From positions 1 through 64,000 of the forward strand of contig NZ_JAYROR010000074.1 in assembly GCF_041911615.1 (NCBI RefSeq): DNA of 64,000 nt, given 5' to 3'. Source of the DNA: Zoogloea sp041911615. Lineage in GTDB: Bacteria; Pseudomonadota; Gammaproteobacteria; Burkholderiales; Rhodocyclaceae. The number at the start of each line of letters is the position of its first letter. Positions within the stretch are counted from its first letter, which is position 1. Positions 27,654-35,893 of the stretch are shown piece after piece. A program made the translations under genes and the position numbers. Under the pieces are notes generated by a model. It saw nothing but the letters and a program-made list of their open reading frames with translations, had not been told where the DNA came from and did no database searches.

Positions 27654-28418
27654 ATGGAGATCAAGGACAACGTATTCGTGGTGACCGGCGGTGGTTCCGG
27701 CCTGGGCGCCGCCACCGCGAAGATGATCAATGCGGCCGGCGGCAAGGTCGTGCTGGCCGACGTCAACAAGGAAGCCGGCGACAAGCTCGCCGCCGAACTG
27801 GGCGCCGGCGCCCGCTTCGTTGCCACCGACGTGACCGACGAAGCCAGCGCCAAGGCCTGTTTCGCCGCCGCCGTCGAACTGGGCACGCTCCGTGGCCTGG
27901 TCAACTGTGCCGGCATCGCCCCGGCCGAGAAGGTCGTCGGCAAGGAAGGCCCGCACAAGCTCGAATCCTTCGCCCGCACCATCAACATCAACCTGATCGG
28001 CACCTTCAACATGACCCGCCTCGCCGCGGAGATCATGAGCAAGAACGAACCCAACGCCGGCGGCGAGCGCGGCGTGATCGTCTCCACCGCCTCCGTCGCC
28101 GCCTTCGACGGCCAGCTCGGCCAGGCCGGCTACGCGGCCTCCAAGGGCGGCGTCGTCGCCATGACCCTGCCGATCGCCCGCGAACTGTGCCGCTCCGGCA
28201 TCCGCGTGATGACCATCGCCCCGGGCATCATGGAAACCCCGATGCTGCTGGGAATGCCCGCCGAAGTGCAGGAAGCCCTCGGCAAGATGGTTCCGTTCCC
28301 CTCGCGCATGGGCAAGCCGGCCGAGTACGCCGCGCTGGTCGAACACATCTTCGGCAACGCCTACCTCAACGGCGAGGTGATTCGCCTCGACGGCGCGATC
28401 CGCATGGCAGCCAAGTAA
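27654..28418 (+). CDS. SDR 3-hydroxyacyl-CoA dehydrogenase (HSD10 type)
   Basis: A 254-residue short-chain dehydrogenase with cofactor motif TGGGSGLGAAT, NCAG, and active-site Ser/Tyr/Lys in STASVAAFDG and YAASKGG. It resembles type II 3-hydroxyacyl-CoA/3-hydroxy-2-methylbutyryl-CoA dehydrogenases, which oxidise straight or alpha-methyl 3-hydroxyacyl-CoA with NAD+. AAAGGAG precedes ATG 27654. It is the intact paralogue of the interrupted gene at 5400-6167 and starts the second beta-oxidation run (SDR, thiolase, dehydrogenase, racemase, hydratase). Confidence 0.9.
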   Translation: MEIKDNVFVVTGGGSGLGAATAKMINAAGGKVVLADVNKEAGDKLAAELGAGARFVATDVTDEASAKACFAAAVELGTLRGLVNCAGIAPAEKVVGKEGPHKLESFARTININLIGTFNMTRLAAEIMSKNEPNAGGERGVIVSTASVAAFDGQLGQAGYAASKGGVVAMTLPIARELCRSGIRVMTIAPGIMETPMLLGMPAEVQEALGKMVPFPSRMGKPAEYAALVEHIFGNAYLNGEVIRLDGAIRMAAK

Positions 28419-28423
28419 ATAAC

Positions 28424-28490
28424 GTAGGGGCGAATTCATTCGCCCGCAGTCGGTTGATCGAAGTCCGCGGGCGAATGAATTCGCCCCTAC
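28424..28490. repeat. Inverted REP pair between SDR and thiolase genes
   Basis: Two 24-bp units in opposite orientation (28424-28447 and 28467-28490; core GGGGCGAATTCATTCGCCC) are perfect complements with a 19-bp loop. The RNA would form a very stable hairpin between two co-directional genes. The same arrangement recurs at 31459-31545. Confidence 0.85.
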
Positions 28491-28521
28491 GGGCCTCACA
28501 GTTACCCAAAGGATTTCCCGC

Positions 28522-29712
28522 ATGAGCAACGCCAACGACCCCATCGTCATCGTCTCCGCCGCCCGCACCCCGATGGGTGGCTTCCAGGGTGATTTCGCCA
28601 GCCTCACCGCGGCCCAACTGGGTGGCATCGCCATCAAGGCCGCCGTCGAGCGCGCCGGCATCGCCGCCGACACCGTCGAAGAGGTGATCTTCGGGTGCGT
28701 GCTGCCCGCCGGCCAGGGCCAGGCCCCGGCCCGCCAGGCCGCGCTGGGTGGCGGTCTGCCCCTGTCGGCCGGCTGCACCACCGTCAACAAGATGTGCGGC
28801 TCCGGCATGAAGGCCACCATGCTGGCCGCCGACCTCCTCACCGCCGGCACCAACGAAGTGATGATCGCCGGCGGCATGGAATCCATGACCAACGCCCCCT
28901 ACCTGCTGCCCAAGGCCCGCGGCGGCTACCGCCTCGGCCACGGCCAGGTGATGGACCACATGTTCCTCGACGGCCTCGAAGACGCCTACGAGAAGGGCCG
29001 CCTGATGGGCACCTTCGCCGAAGACTGCGCCGGCCTCTACAACTTCACCCGCGAGCAGCAGGACGCCTACGCCATTGCGTCCCTCACCCGCGCCCAGGCC
29101 GCCATCAAGGACGGCTCCTTCGAGTGGGAAATCACCCCCGTCACCGTGGCCGGCCGCAAGGGCGACGTGACCATCGCCAGCGACGAGCAGCCGCCCAAGG
29201 CCAACCTCGACAAGATCCCGACCCTGAAGCCCGCCTTCCGCAAGGACGGCACCGTGACCCCGGCCAACTCCAGCTCCATCTCCGACGGCGCCGCCGCCCT
29301 GGTGCTGATGCGCGCCTCCACCGCCGCCGCCAAGGGCCTCAAGCCGATCGCCAAGATCGTCGGCCACAGCACCCACGCCCACCAGCCCAACCTGTTCGCC
29401 ACCGCCCCGGTCGGCGCCATGCAGAAGCTCCTCGCCAAGACCGGCTGGACGGTTGCCGACGTGGATCTGTGGGAGATCAACGAAGCCTTCGCCGTGGTCA
29501 CCATGGCCGCGATCCACGATCTGAAGCTGGATCACGCCAAGGTCAACATCCACGGCGGCGCCTGCGCGCTGGGCCACCCGATCGGCGCCTCCGGCGCCCG
29601 CATCATCGTCACCCTGCTCGGCGCCCTCAAGAAGACCGGCGGCAAGCGCGGCGTCGCCAGCCTGTGCATCGGCGGCGGCGAAGCCACGGCGCTGGCCGTG
29701 GAAATGCTGTAA
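28522..29712 (+). CDS. Acetyl-CoA C-acyltransferase (thiolase)
   Basis: A 396-residue thiolase of the acetyl-CoA acetyltransferase size class. The nucleophilic Cys is in NKMCGSGMKA, and the C-terminus has GHPIGASGAR and CIGGGEATA with the catalytic His and second Cys. It would release acetyl- or propionyl-CoA from a 3-ketoacyl-CoA in the second catabolic cluster. AAAGGA precedes the start. A REP pair separates it from the SDR, and the covarying repeat element lies downstream before the dehydrogenase. Confidence 0.9.
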   Translation: MSNANDPIVIVSAARTPMGGFQGDFASLTAAQLGGIAIKAAVERAGIAADTVEEVIFGCVLPAGQGQAPARQAALGGGLPLSAGCTTVNKMCGSGMKATMLAADLLTAGTNEVMIAGGMESMTNAPYLLPKARGGYRLGHGQVMDHMFLDGLEDAYEKGRLMGTFAEDCAGLYNFTREQQDAYAIASLTRAQAAIKDGSFEWEITPVTVAGRKGDVTIASDEQPPKANLDKIPTLKPAFRKDGTVTPANSSSISDGAAALVLMRASTAAAKGLKPIAKIVGHSTHAHQPNLFATAPVGAMQKLLAKTGWTVADVDLWEINEAFAVVTMAAIHDLKLDHAKVNIHGGACALGHPIGASGARIIVTLLGALKKTGGKRGVASLCIGGGEATALAVEML

Positions 29713-29732
29713 GGCAGGAAACCTTCCGGAGC

Positions 29733-29762
29733 GTCGGGTTACGCCCTGCGGGCTAACCCGAC
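29733..29762. repeat. Palindromic element after thiolase
   Basis: GTCGGGTTA (29733-29741) pairs with TAACCCGAC (29754-29762), with GCCC/GGGC inside, leaving one bulged C. It begins 20 bp after the thiolase stop. It may act as a mRNA stabiliser or weak terminator; it looks like a second REP family. Confidence 0.6.
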
Positions 29763-29817
29763 CTACAAGGAAGGCGACGGCGGCGCCTGGCCCATCAGAA
29801 AAGGCTCGGAGCCAAAT

Positions 29818-30036
29818 TAAAGCCCGTCTGAACCGTCGAGCAGCGCAGTGCCAGCCGGAGCAGTCCGGCGTCGCTGTCTGAGCCCGAAGGGCGAGTTTGC
29901 GACGTCGGCCGGCTGGCTCGAGCAGCGCAGAGGAGTCGTCCGCAACGCGGACGACCGGTGAAGCCGGGTCGCCTTCTTTGCTTCCTTTCTTGGCGAGACA
30001 AGAAAGGAAGTCGCCCGCCGGGGCGAACTCCCCGGC
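29818..30036 (+). repeat. Structured repeat element, copy A (with REP half-site at 30097-30117)
   Basis: Fills most of the 477-bp gap between thiolase and acyl-CoA dehydrogenase. Order: AAAGCCCGTCTGA; CGAGCAGCGCAG (29837-29848) with a long stem closed by GCCAGCCGG/CCGGCTGGC; a second CGAGCAGCGCAG (29919-29930) with hairpin GTCGTCCG/CGGACGAC; GTGAAGCCGGGTCGCCTT; a perfect 12-bp hairpin CTTCCTTTCTTG/CAAGAAAGGAAG (29981-30010); and GCCGGGG/CCCCGGC (30017-30036). The same plan with different hairpin bases occurs at 31600. No convincing gene lies within it. Confidence 0.7.
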
Positions 30037-30189
30037 CAACGCAAGACGAAACACGGGAAAGCCGTCCCTCGGCAGCACGCAGGCAAAACAGCCAAGGGCG
30101 ACTGAAGTCGCCCCTACGCGAGCCGGTGCAGCCAGCCACCCGGACGGCTCCACGAACAACGCAACCCAGAATCCAAAGGACACCGCACC

Positions 30190-31326
30190 ATGATCCTCAC
30201 CCAAGAACAGGAAATGATCCGCGACTCCATGCGCGCCTTCGCCCAGGAGCGCCTCGCCCCCTTCGCCGCCGAATGGGACAAGCACCACACCTTCCCCGCC
30301 GAAGCCCTCAAGGAACTCGGCGAGCTGGGCGCGATGGGCATGTGCGTGCCCGAGGAATGGGGCGGCGCCGGCATGGACTACATGAGCCTGGTGCTCACCC
30401 TCGAAGAAATCGCCGCCGGTGACGGCGCCACCTCCACCATCGTCTCGGTGCAGAACTCCCTGGCCTGTGGCATCACCCAGAAGTACGGCACCGACCAGCA
30501 AAAGGAAGAGTGGCTCAAGCCCCTGGCCCGCGGTGAGAAGCTCGGCTGCTTCTGCCTGACCGAACCCCACACCGGCTCCGACGCCGCGGCGATCACCACC
30601 CGCGCCGACCGCGACGGCGACAGCTTCGTGCTCAACGGCGTCAAGCAGTTCATCACCACCGGCAAGCACGCCCACATGGCCATCGTCTTCGCCGTCACCG
30701 ACAAGGCCGCCGGCAAGAAGGGCATCAGCTGCTTCCTGATCCCCACCAACACCCCGGGCTTCATCGTCGGCCGCACCGAGGACAAGATGGGCCAGCACGC
30801 CTCCGACACCGTGCAGATCATCTTCGAGAACTGCCGCGTGCCCGCCACCGCCCTGCTCGGCAAGGAAGGCGAAGGCTACAAGATCGCCCTGTCGAACCTC
30901 GAAGCCGGCCGCATCGGCATCGCCGCCCAGAGCATCGGCATGGCCCGCGCCGCGTTCGAAGCCGCCGTGCGCTACGCCAAGGAGCGCGTGACCTTCGGCG
31001 TGCCCATCATCGAGCACCAGGCGGTCAACTTCCGCCTCGCCGACATGAACACCCTGCTCGACGCCGCCCGCCTGATGGTCTGGCGCGCCGCCCAGCTCAA
31101 GGACGCCGGCAAGCCCTGCCTGAAGGAAGCCTCGATGGCCAAGATGTTCGCCTCCGAAGCCGCCGAGAAGATCGCCTCCGACGCCATCCAGATCCACGGC
31201 GGTGTCGGCTACACCAGCGACTTCCCGGTCGAGCGCATCTACCGCGACGTGCGCATCAGCCAGATCTACGAAGGCGCCAACGACATCCAGCGGCTCGTCA
31301 TCGGTCGCACCATCGCCACCGAGTAA
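30190..31326 (+). CDS. Acyl-CoA dehydrogenase, short/branched-chain type
   Basis: A 378-residue FAD-dependent acyl-CoA dehydrogenase. Signature regions: CFCLTEPHTGSDA, FITTGKHA, ERVTFGVPI, and the catalytic base in QIYEGANDIQR near the C-terminus, the position of short-chain and isovaleryl-type enzymes. It makes the enoyl-CoA for the hydratase at 32953. The neighbouring alpha-methylacyl-CoA racemase suggests that (2S)-methyl-branched substrates are handled. AAAGGA precedes the start. Confidence 0.9.
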   Translation: MILTQEQEMIRDSMRAFAQERLAPFAAEWDKHHTFPAEALKELGELGAMGMCVPEEWGGAGMDYMSLVLTLEEIAAGDGATSTIVSVQNSLACGITQKYGTDQQKEEWLKPLARGEKLGCFCLTEPHTGSDAAAITTRADRDGDSFVLNGVKQFITTGKHAHMAIVFAVTDKAAGKKGISCFLIPTNTPGFIVGRTEDKMGQHASDTVQIIFENCRVPATALLGKEGEGYKIALSNLEAGRIGIAAQSIGMARAAFEAAVRYAKERVTFGVPIIEHQAVNFRLADMNTLLDAARLMVWRAAQLKDAGKPCLKEASMAKMFASEAAEKIASDAIQIHGGVGYTSDFPVERIYRDVRISQIYEGANDIQRLVIGRTIATE

Positions 31327-31374
31327 AGGGCGCGCCGGGCTACTGCGCGGCCCGATCTTGCGATTCCGGTACTC

Positions 31375-31392
31375 GCCGTACTCCAGTACGGC
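31375..31392. repeat. Short palindrome GCCGTACT-CC-AGTACGGC
   Basis: A perfect 8-bp inverted repeat about 50 bp after the acyl-CoA dehydrogenase stop, embedded in TTGCGATTCCGGTACTC...GCTGCGTTCCTCGTCGC. It resembles a dispersed intergenic repeat rather than an operator. It and the REP pair that follows occupy most of 31327-31599. Confidence 0.5.
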
Positions 31393-31458
31393 TGCGTTCC
31401 TCGTCGCAACCTCAGGCCGCTCGCTACGGTTTCTGCGCACCTTTACGCAGCTGGCGTT

Positions 31459-31545
31459 GTAGGGGCGAATTCATTCGCCCGCGGAGGCAGGCCCAGGGTG
31501 TGTACGTTTTTTCAACGCCTGGCGGGCGAATGAATTCGCCCCTAC
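31459..31545. repeat. Inverted REP pair between dehydrogenase and racemase genes
   Basis: Units at 31459-31482 and 31522-31545 are perfect 24-bp complements of the same family as 28424-28490, with a 39-bp loop. Such pairs behave like BIMEs: they can stabilise or terminate mRNA and are spread by RAYT transposases. No RAYT gene is in this window. Confidence 0.85.
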
Positions 31546-31599
31546 AAAAACATCGCCCCAGCCCCGCCCGAGCGCCCCGAAGCGCCTCGGTGCCCCACC

Positions 31600-31731
31600 A
31601 AAGCCCGTCTGATCCGGCGAGCAGCGCAGGGAAGTCGGCCGAAGGCCGACCTGTGAAGCCGGGTCGCCTTTCTTGCTTACTTCTTTGGCGAAGCAAAGAA
31701 GCAAGTCGCCCGCCGGGGGCGAACTCCCGGC
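31600..31731 (+). repeat. Structured repeat element, copy B
   Basis: Same order as copy A but with one CGAGCAGCGCAG module (31618-31629): hairpin GTCGGCC/GGCCGAC (31634-31650), GTGAAGCCGGGTCGCC, hairpin CTTCTTTG/CAAAGAAG (31680-31701, loop GCGAAG), and GCCGGG/CCCGGC (31712-31731), then CCAACG. Hairpin arms differ from copy A on both sides so that pairing is kept. It ends about 50 bp before the racemase start. Confidence 0.7.
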
Positions 31732-31784
31732 CAACGGCACGCCAAACAAGCGCCGCACGCAAAAAAAACAAAGGAGACAACAAA

Positions 31785-32930
31785 ATGGGCCCCCTCCACG
31801 GCATCAAAGTCGTCGAATTCGCCGCTCTCGGCCCCTGCCCCATGGCCGCGATGATCCTCGTCGACCTCGGCGCCGAAGTCGTGCGCATCGAACGCAAGCC
31901 CGCACCCGGCGCCAAGCCGGCGTCCGACCTGTTCGACCCGAAGATCGACATCCTCAACCGCTCCCGCCGCGTCGTCACCCTCGACCTCAAGAAGCCCGAA
32001 GGCCTCGCCGCCGCCCGCGAGCTGGTGGCCAAGGCCGACATCCTCGTCGAAGGCTACCGCCCCGGCGTGATGGAACGCCTCGGCGTGGGCCCGGACGTGA
32101 GCCTCAACGCCAACCCGCGCCTCGTCTATGGCCGCATGACCGGCTGGGGCCAGAGCGGCCCGCTCGCCTCCACCGCCGGCCACGACATCAACTACCTGTC
32201 GCTCTCCGGCGCGCTGCACGCCATCGGCGAACCCGGCGGCAAGCCGGTGGTGCCGCTCAACCTGGTGGCCGACTGCGGCGGCGGCGCGATGCTGCTGGTG
32301 GTGGGCGTGCTCGCTGCGCTCACCGAGGCACGCAACTCCGGCAAGGGTCAGGTGGTGGACGCGGCGATGACCGACGGCTCGGCGCTGCTGATGACCATGA
32401 TGTACACCCTCAAGGCCATGGGCCAATGGGGGCAGACGCGCGGCAGCAACCTGCTCGACGGCGGCGCGCACTTCTACGACACCTACCGCTGTGCCGACGG
32501 CAAGTACGTTTCCATCGGCCCCATCGAGCCCCAGTTCTACGCGCTGTTCCTGCAGAAGGCCGGCATCGTCGATCCGGACTTCAGCCAGCAGTGGGACCGC
32601 GCCCGCTGGCCCGAGCTCAAGACCCGCGTCGCCGCGCATCTCGAAACCCGCACCCGCGACGAATGGTGCGCGCTGTTCGACGGCAGCGACGCCTGCGTGG
32701 CGCCCGTTCTGGACATGGACGAAGCGCCCGAACACCCGCACAATCGGGCTCGCGGCACCTTCATCGAAGTTGGCGGCGTCATTCAACCGGCGCCGGCCCC
32801 GCGCTTCAGCCGCAGCACCCCGGCAACGCCCCGCGCGCCGAAGCATGGCGCCACCGGCGAAGACGTGCTGGCCGACTGGGGCTTCACCCCCGACACCATC
32901 GACGGCCTACGCCGTGCCGGAGCCATTTAA
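31785..32930 (+). CDS. Alpha-methylacyl-CoA racemase (CaiB/BaiF CoA-transferase fold)
   Basis: A 381-residue family III fold protein. The catalytic set of alpha-methylacyl-CoA racemases is present with a constant +7 offset to the mycobacterial enzyme: His133 (GHDINY), Asp163 (VADCGGG) and Glu248 (GPIEPQ). It epimerises C2 of 2-methylacyl-CoA esters so that stereospecific acyl-CoA dehydrogenases can act. This is a direct clue that the pathway meets methyl-branched side chains. AAAGGAG precedes ATG 31785. It lies 22 bp upstream of the enoyl-CoA hydratase. Confidence 0.88.
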   Translation: MGPLHGIKVVEFAALGPCPMAAMILVDLGAEVVRIERKPAPGAKPASDLFDPKIDILNRSRRVVTLDLKKPEGLAAARELVAKADILVEGYRPGVMERLGVGPDVSLNANPRLVYGRMTGWGQSGPLASTAGHDINYLSLSGALHAIGEPGGKPVVPLNLVADCGGGAMLLVVGVLAALTEARNSGKGQVVDAAMTDGSALLMTMMYTLKAMGQWGQTRGSNLLDGGAHFYDTYRCADGKYVSIGPIEPQFYALFLQKAGIVDPDFSQQWDRARWPELKTRVAAHLETRTRDEWCALFDGSDACVAPVLDMDEAPEHPHNRARGTFIEVGGVIQPAPAPRFSRSTPATPRAPKHGATGEDVLADWGFTPDTIDGLRRAGAI

Positions 32931-32952
32931 CTAGAAAACATCTGGAGGACAC

Positions 32953-33729
32953 ATGGAATACCAGAACATCATCGCCGAGACCCGTGGCAAGGTCGGCCTC
33001 ATCACCCTCAACCGCCCCAAGGCCCTCAACGCCCTCAACGACGCCCTCGTCGATGAACTGGGCCACGCCCTGGACGGCTTCGAAGCCGACGAGAACATTG
33101 GCTGCATCGTCATCACCGGCTCCGAGAAGGCCTTCGCCGCCGGCGCCGACATCGGCGCGATGGCCAATTTCAGCTACATGGACGCCTATAAGGGCGACTA
33201 CATCACCCGCAATTGGGAGCGCATCAAGACCTGCCGCAAGCCCATCATTGCCGCGGTGGCCGGCTTCGCCCTGGGCGGCGGCTGTGAAATGGCCATGAGC
33301 TGCGACATGATCTTCGCCGCCGACACCGCCAAGTTCGGCCAGCCCGAGATCAAGCTCGGCACCATGCCCGGCGCCGGCGGCACCCAGCGCCTGCCCCGCG
33401 CCGTGGGCAAGGCCAAGGCCATGGACCTGTGTCTCAGCGCCCGCATGATGGACGCCACCGAAGCCGAGCGCGCCGGCCTCGTCGCCCGCGTGATTCCCGC
33501 CGACAAACTCGTCGAGGAAACCCTCGCCGCCGCGACCACCATCGCCGGATACTCGCTGCCGGTCATCATGATGATCAAGGAATCCATCAATCGCAGCTTC
33601 GAATCCGGCCTCAACGAAGGCCTGCTGTTCGAGCGCCGCGTGTTCCACGCCACCTTCGCCCTCGACGACCAGAAGGAAGGCATGGCCGCCTTCGTCGAAA
33701 AGCGCAAGGCCGCGTTCAAGAATCAGTAA
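32953..33729 (+). CDS. Enoyl-CoA hydratase
   Basis: A 258-residue classical crotonase with oxyanion-hole segment AFAAGADIGAM and both catalytic glutamates (Glu112 in GGGCEMAM, Glu132 in GQPEIKLG). It hydrates trans-2-enoyl-CoA to the 3-hydroxyacyl-CoA used by the SDR at 27654. GGAGGA precedes the start. It is last gene of the second beta-oxidation run and is followed by a strong terminator. Confidence 0.92.
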   Translation: MEYQNIIAETRGKVGLITLNRPKALNALNDALVDELGHALDGFEADENIGCIVITGSEKAFAAGADIGAMANFSYMDAYKGDYITRNWERIKTCRKPIIAAVAGFALGGGCEMAMSCDMIFAADTAKFGQPEIKLGTMPGAGGTQRLPRAVGKAKAMDLCLSARMMDATEAERAGLVARVIPADKLVEETLAAATTIAGYSLPVIMMIKESINRSFESGLNEGLLFERRVFHATFALDDQKEGMAAFVEKRKAAFKNQ

Positions 33730-33747
33730 GTCGTCCGCACTGGCATG

Positions 33748-33780
33748 ACGACAAAGGGGGCCCGTGGCCCCCTTTGTCGT
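33748..33780 (+). terminator. Terminator hairpin after enoyl-CoA hydratase
   Basis: A perfect 15-bp stem ACGACAAAGGGGGCC / GGCCCCCTTTGTCGT (33748-33762 and 33766-33780) with loop CGT. It lies between convergent genes (hydratase and LysR) and could serve both. The T-run is short. Confidence 0.75.
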
Positions 33781-33840
33781 TCACCACCGTCGCTCGCCAC
33801 GCAGAACGGGGGCCCGCGCACCGCCGCAGCCTTCCGCCCC

Positions 33841-34758
33841 TTACCCGGGCTTGCCCCGCGCCTCGTCCCACTCCCGCGCGGCGCGCTCCAGGTGCTGCAG
33901 GAACACCTGGGCCACCGGCGACAGGCTCTTGCCGCGGGGATACAACGTCCACCAGTTCGACTGCACCGGAAAGCCCTCCACATCCAGCACGGTGAGCTGT
34001 TCCTCATGGGGATGGGCGCTCATCGCATGGCGCGAGATCACCGCCAGCCCCAGCCCGCCGGCCACCGCCTGCTTGATGGCCTCGTTGCTGCCCAGCTCGA
34101 GCCGCACCGCCGCCTTGAAGCCGATCCGCGCAAAGTGCGCATCGCACGCCAGCCGGGTGCCCGAACCCTGTTCGCGCAGGATGAAGCGCTGCCCCGCCAG
34201 CGCAGCGAGCTTCACGCCCTTGCTGCCGGCAAGCGGATGCGACTCGGGGGCGATCACCACCAGCGGATTGGGCAGGAAGGCGTGCCGCTCCAGCTCGATG
34301 TCGGCCGGCGGCATCGACATGATGTAAAGATCGTCCCGGTTCTCGCGCAGCCGCGCCACCACGCCGTCGCGGTTCTGCACCTCGAGGGCGATGTCGATTT
34401 CCGGATGGGCGGCGCAGAAGCGCCCCAGCAAGCGCGGCACGAAATACTTCGCCGTGCTCACCACCGCCACCCGCAACTGCCCGCGCGTCAGCCCCTTCAT
34501 CGCATCGATGCGCTGCTCGAAGGCCGCCCACTCGCCCATCATCGTGCGGATCGTCTCGGCCAGATCCGCCCCCGCGGCAGTGAGATGCAGGCGCTTGCCG
34601 ATCTGTTCGTACAACGGCAGCCCCACCGACTCGCTCAACTCCTTGAGCTGCATCGACACCGTCGGCTGGGTGACGTGGCACGCCTTGGCGGCCGCCGTGA
34701 TGCTGCCCAGATCGGCAAACGACAAGAACAGGCGCAACTGACGGAACGTGACATTCAT
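33841..34758 (-). CDS. LysR-family regulator, CbbR/CmpR-like
   Basis: A 305-residue LysR regulator. The N-terminal helix-turn-helix (GSITAAAKACHVTQPTVSMQ) and linker are typical, and the whole protein resembles the CbbR/CmpR subgroup that senses carbon status. It is divergent from the SbtA-type transporter with a 97-bp gap, the standard arrangement for a LysR regulator and its target. A 7-bp inverted repeat overlaps its own start codon, suggesting autoregulation. Effector unknown. Confidence 0.88.
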   Translation of the reverse strand: MNVTFRQLRLFLSFADLGSITAAAKACHVTQPTVSMQLKELSESVGLPLYEQIGKRLHLTAAGADLAETIRTMMGEWAAFEQRIDAMKGLTRGQLRVAVVSTAKYFVPRLLGRFCAAHPEIDIALEVQNRDGVVARLRENRDDLYIMSMPPADIELERHAFLPNPLVVIAPESHPLAGSKGVKLAALAGQRFILREQGSGTRLACDAHFARIGFKAAVRLELGSNEAIKQAVAGGLGLAVISRHAMSAHPHEEQLTVLDVEGFPVQSNWWTLYPRGKSLSPVAQVFLQHLERAAREWDEARGKPG

Positions 34759-34772
34759 AGATATTTATCTAT
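34757..34772. promoter_or_regulatory. Inverted repeat ATAGATA-TT-TATCTAT at LysR start
   Basis: Perfect 7-bp arms with a 2-bp centre overlap the LysR start codon. Farther on, CGATAATCG and a TATATT box toward sbtA continue the AT-rich island (34757-34806). It fits a LysR binding region serving both genes. Confidence 0.5.
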
Positions 34773-34855
34773 TTAAACAATAACGATAATCGATTTTTAT
34801 ATATTAGCGCTTGTCGGTAACATCCGCTCCGTTTTCGTCATTCACGCGTACCGCC

Positions 34856-35866
34856 ATGCAAAGCATCCTCGATCCGGCCATCCTGTTCTTCGTCTTTGGC
34901 GTCGCTGCCGGCACCCTCAAGTCGAACCTCGAAATCCCGCCGCAAATCTCACGCTTCCTGTCGCTCTACCTGCTCATGGCGCTGGGCCTCAAAGGCGGTT
35001 TCGCCCTCGCCAAGTCCGGCCTCACCGCCGAAGTCGCCACCACCCTGGGCTGCGCCATCGCCCTGGCGATCATCGTGCCGATGATCGGCTACACGATCCT
35101 CAAGCGCTTCCTCAGCGGCTACAACGCCGCCGCCATCGCCGCCACCTATGGGTCGGTCAGCGCGGTCAGCTTCATCACCGCCGTCCAGTATCTCGAAACC
35201 AACGGGGTGCCCTATGGCGGCCACATGGCCGCCGCCATGGCCCTGATGGAATCTCCCGCCATCATCATGGCGGTGCTGTTCGCCAACACTCTGCGTCAGG
35301 GCGCCGGCGCCAGCGCGGTGGTGAGCGTCGGCCAGGGCGGCGCGGCCATCGCCGGCGGCCCCGCCCCCGCGCCGGTGCCGCTAGGCAAGATCCTCCACGA
35401 ATCCTTTACCGACGGCGCCCAGTTGCTGCTGCTCGGCGCCATGGTCGTCGGCATCGTCACCGGCGAAGCCGGCAAGGCGGTGATGGCGCCTTTCTCGGTC
35501 GATCTGTTCAAGGGTATGCTCGCCTTCTTCCTGCTCGACATGGGCCTGATGGCCGCCCGCAACATGGGCGAACTCAAGGGCAAGTCCCCCTGGCTGGTGG
35601 CCTACGCCATCCTCGGCCCCCTCGCCCACGCCAGCCTCGCCCTCGCCCTCGCCACCGTGCTCGGCATCGCCCCGGGCAACGCCGGCCTGCTGATGGTGCT
35701 CGCCGCCAGCGCCTCGTACATCGCCGTGCCGGCCGTGCTGCGCTATGCCATCCCCGAAGCCAATCCGTCCCTGTACTTCGGCATGTCCCTCGGCATCACC
35801 TTCCCCTTCAACATCCTGCTGGGCATCCCCCTCTACATGTGGGCGGCGCACCAGGTGCTTGGCTAA
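34856..35866 (+). CDS. SbtA-type sodium-dependent bicarbonate transporter family protein
   Basis: A 336-residue membrane protein of the SbtA (formerly DUF897) family. It has two inverted halves of hydrophobic helices: DPAILFFVFGVAAGTLKSNL and SRFLSLYLLMALGLKGG at the start, YGSVSAVSFITAVQYLE in the middle, and IAVPAVLRYAIPEANPSLY near the end, all typical of this family. Known members in cyanobacteria import HCO3- with Na+. No SbtB (PII-like) partner is next to it. In this organism it may supply bicarbonate for carboxylations or transport another anion. ATG 34856 matches the family N-terminus. Confidence 0.82.
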   Translation: MQSILDPAILFFVFGVAAGTLKSNLEIPPQISRFLSLYLLMALGLKGGFALAKSGLTAEVATTLGCAIALAIIVPMIGYTILKRFLSGYNAAAIAATYGSVSAVSFITAVQYLETNGVPYGGHMAAAMALMESPAIIMAVLFANTLRQGAGASAVVSVGQGGAAIAGGPAPAPVPLGKILHESFTDGAQLLLLGAMVVGIVTGEAGKAVMAPFSVDLFKGMLAFFLLDMGLMAARNMGELKGKSPWLVAYAILGPLAHASLALALATVLGIAPGNAGLLMVLAASASYIAVPAVLRYAIPEANPSLYFGMSLGITFPFNILLGIPLYMWAAHQVLG

Positions 35867-35893
35867 ACCGCCCTCCCCCGCTTTCCTCCCTTT

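Noticed and set aside
28366..31440. Minus-strand open frame of 1024 codons across three genes
   Set aside because: Runs antisense through intact thiolase and dehydrogenase genes and through REPs; composition typical of GC-rich shadow frames.
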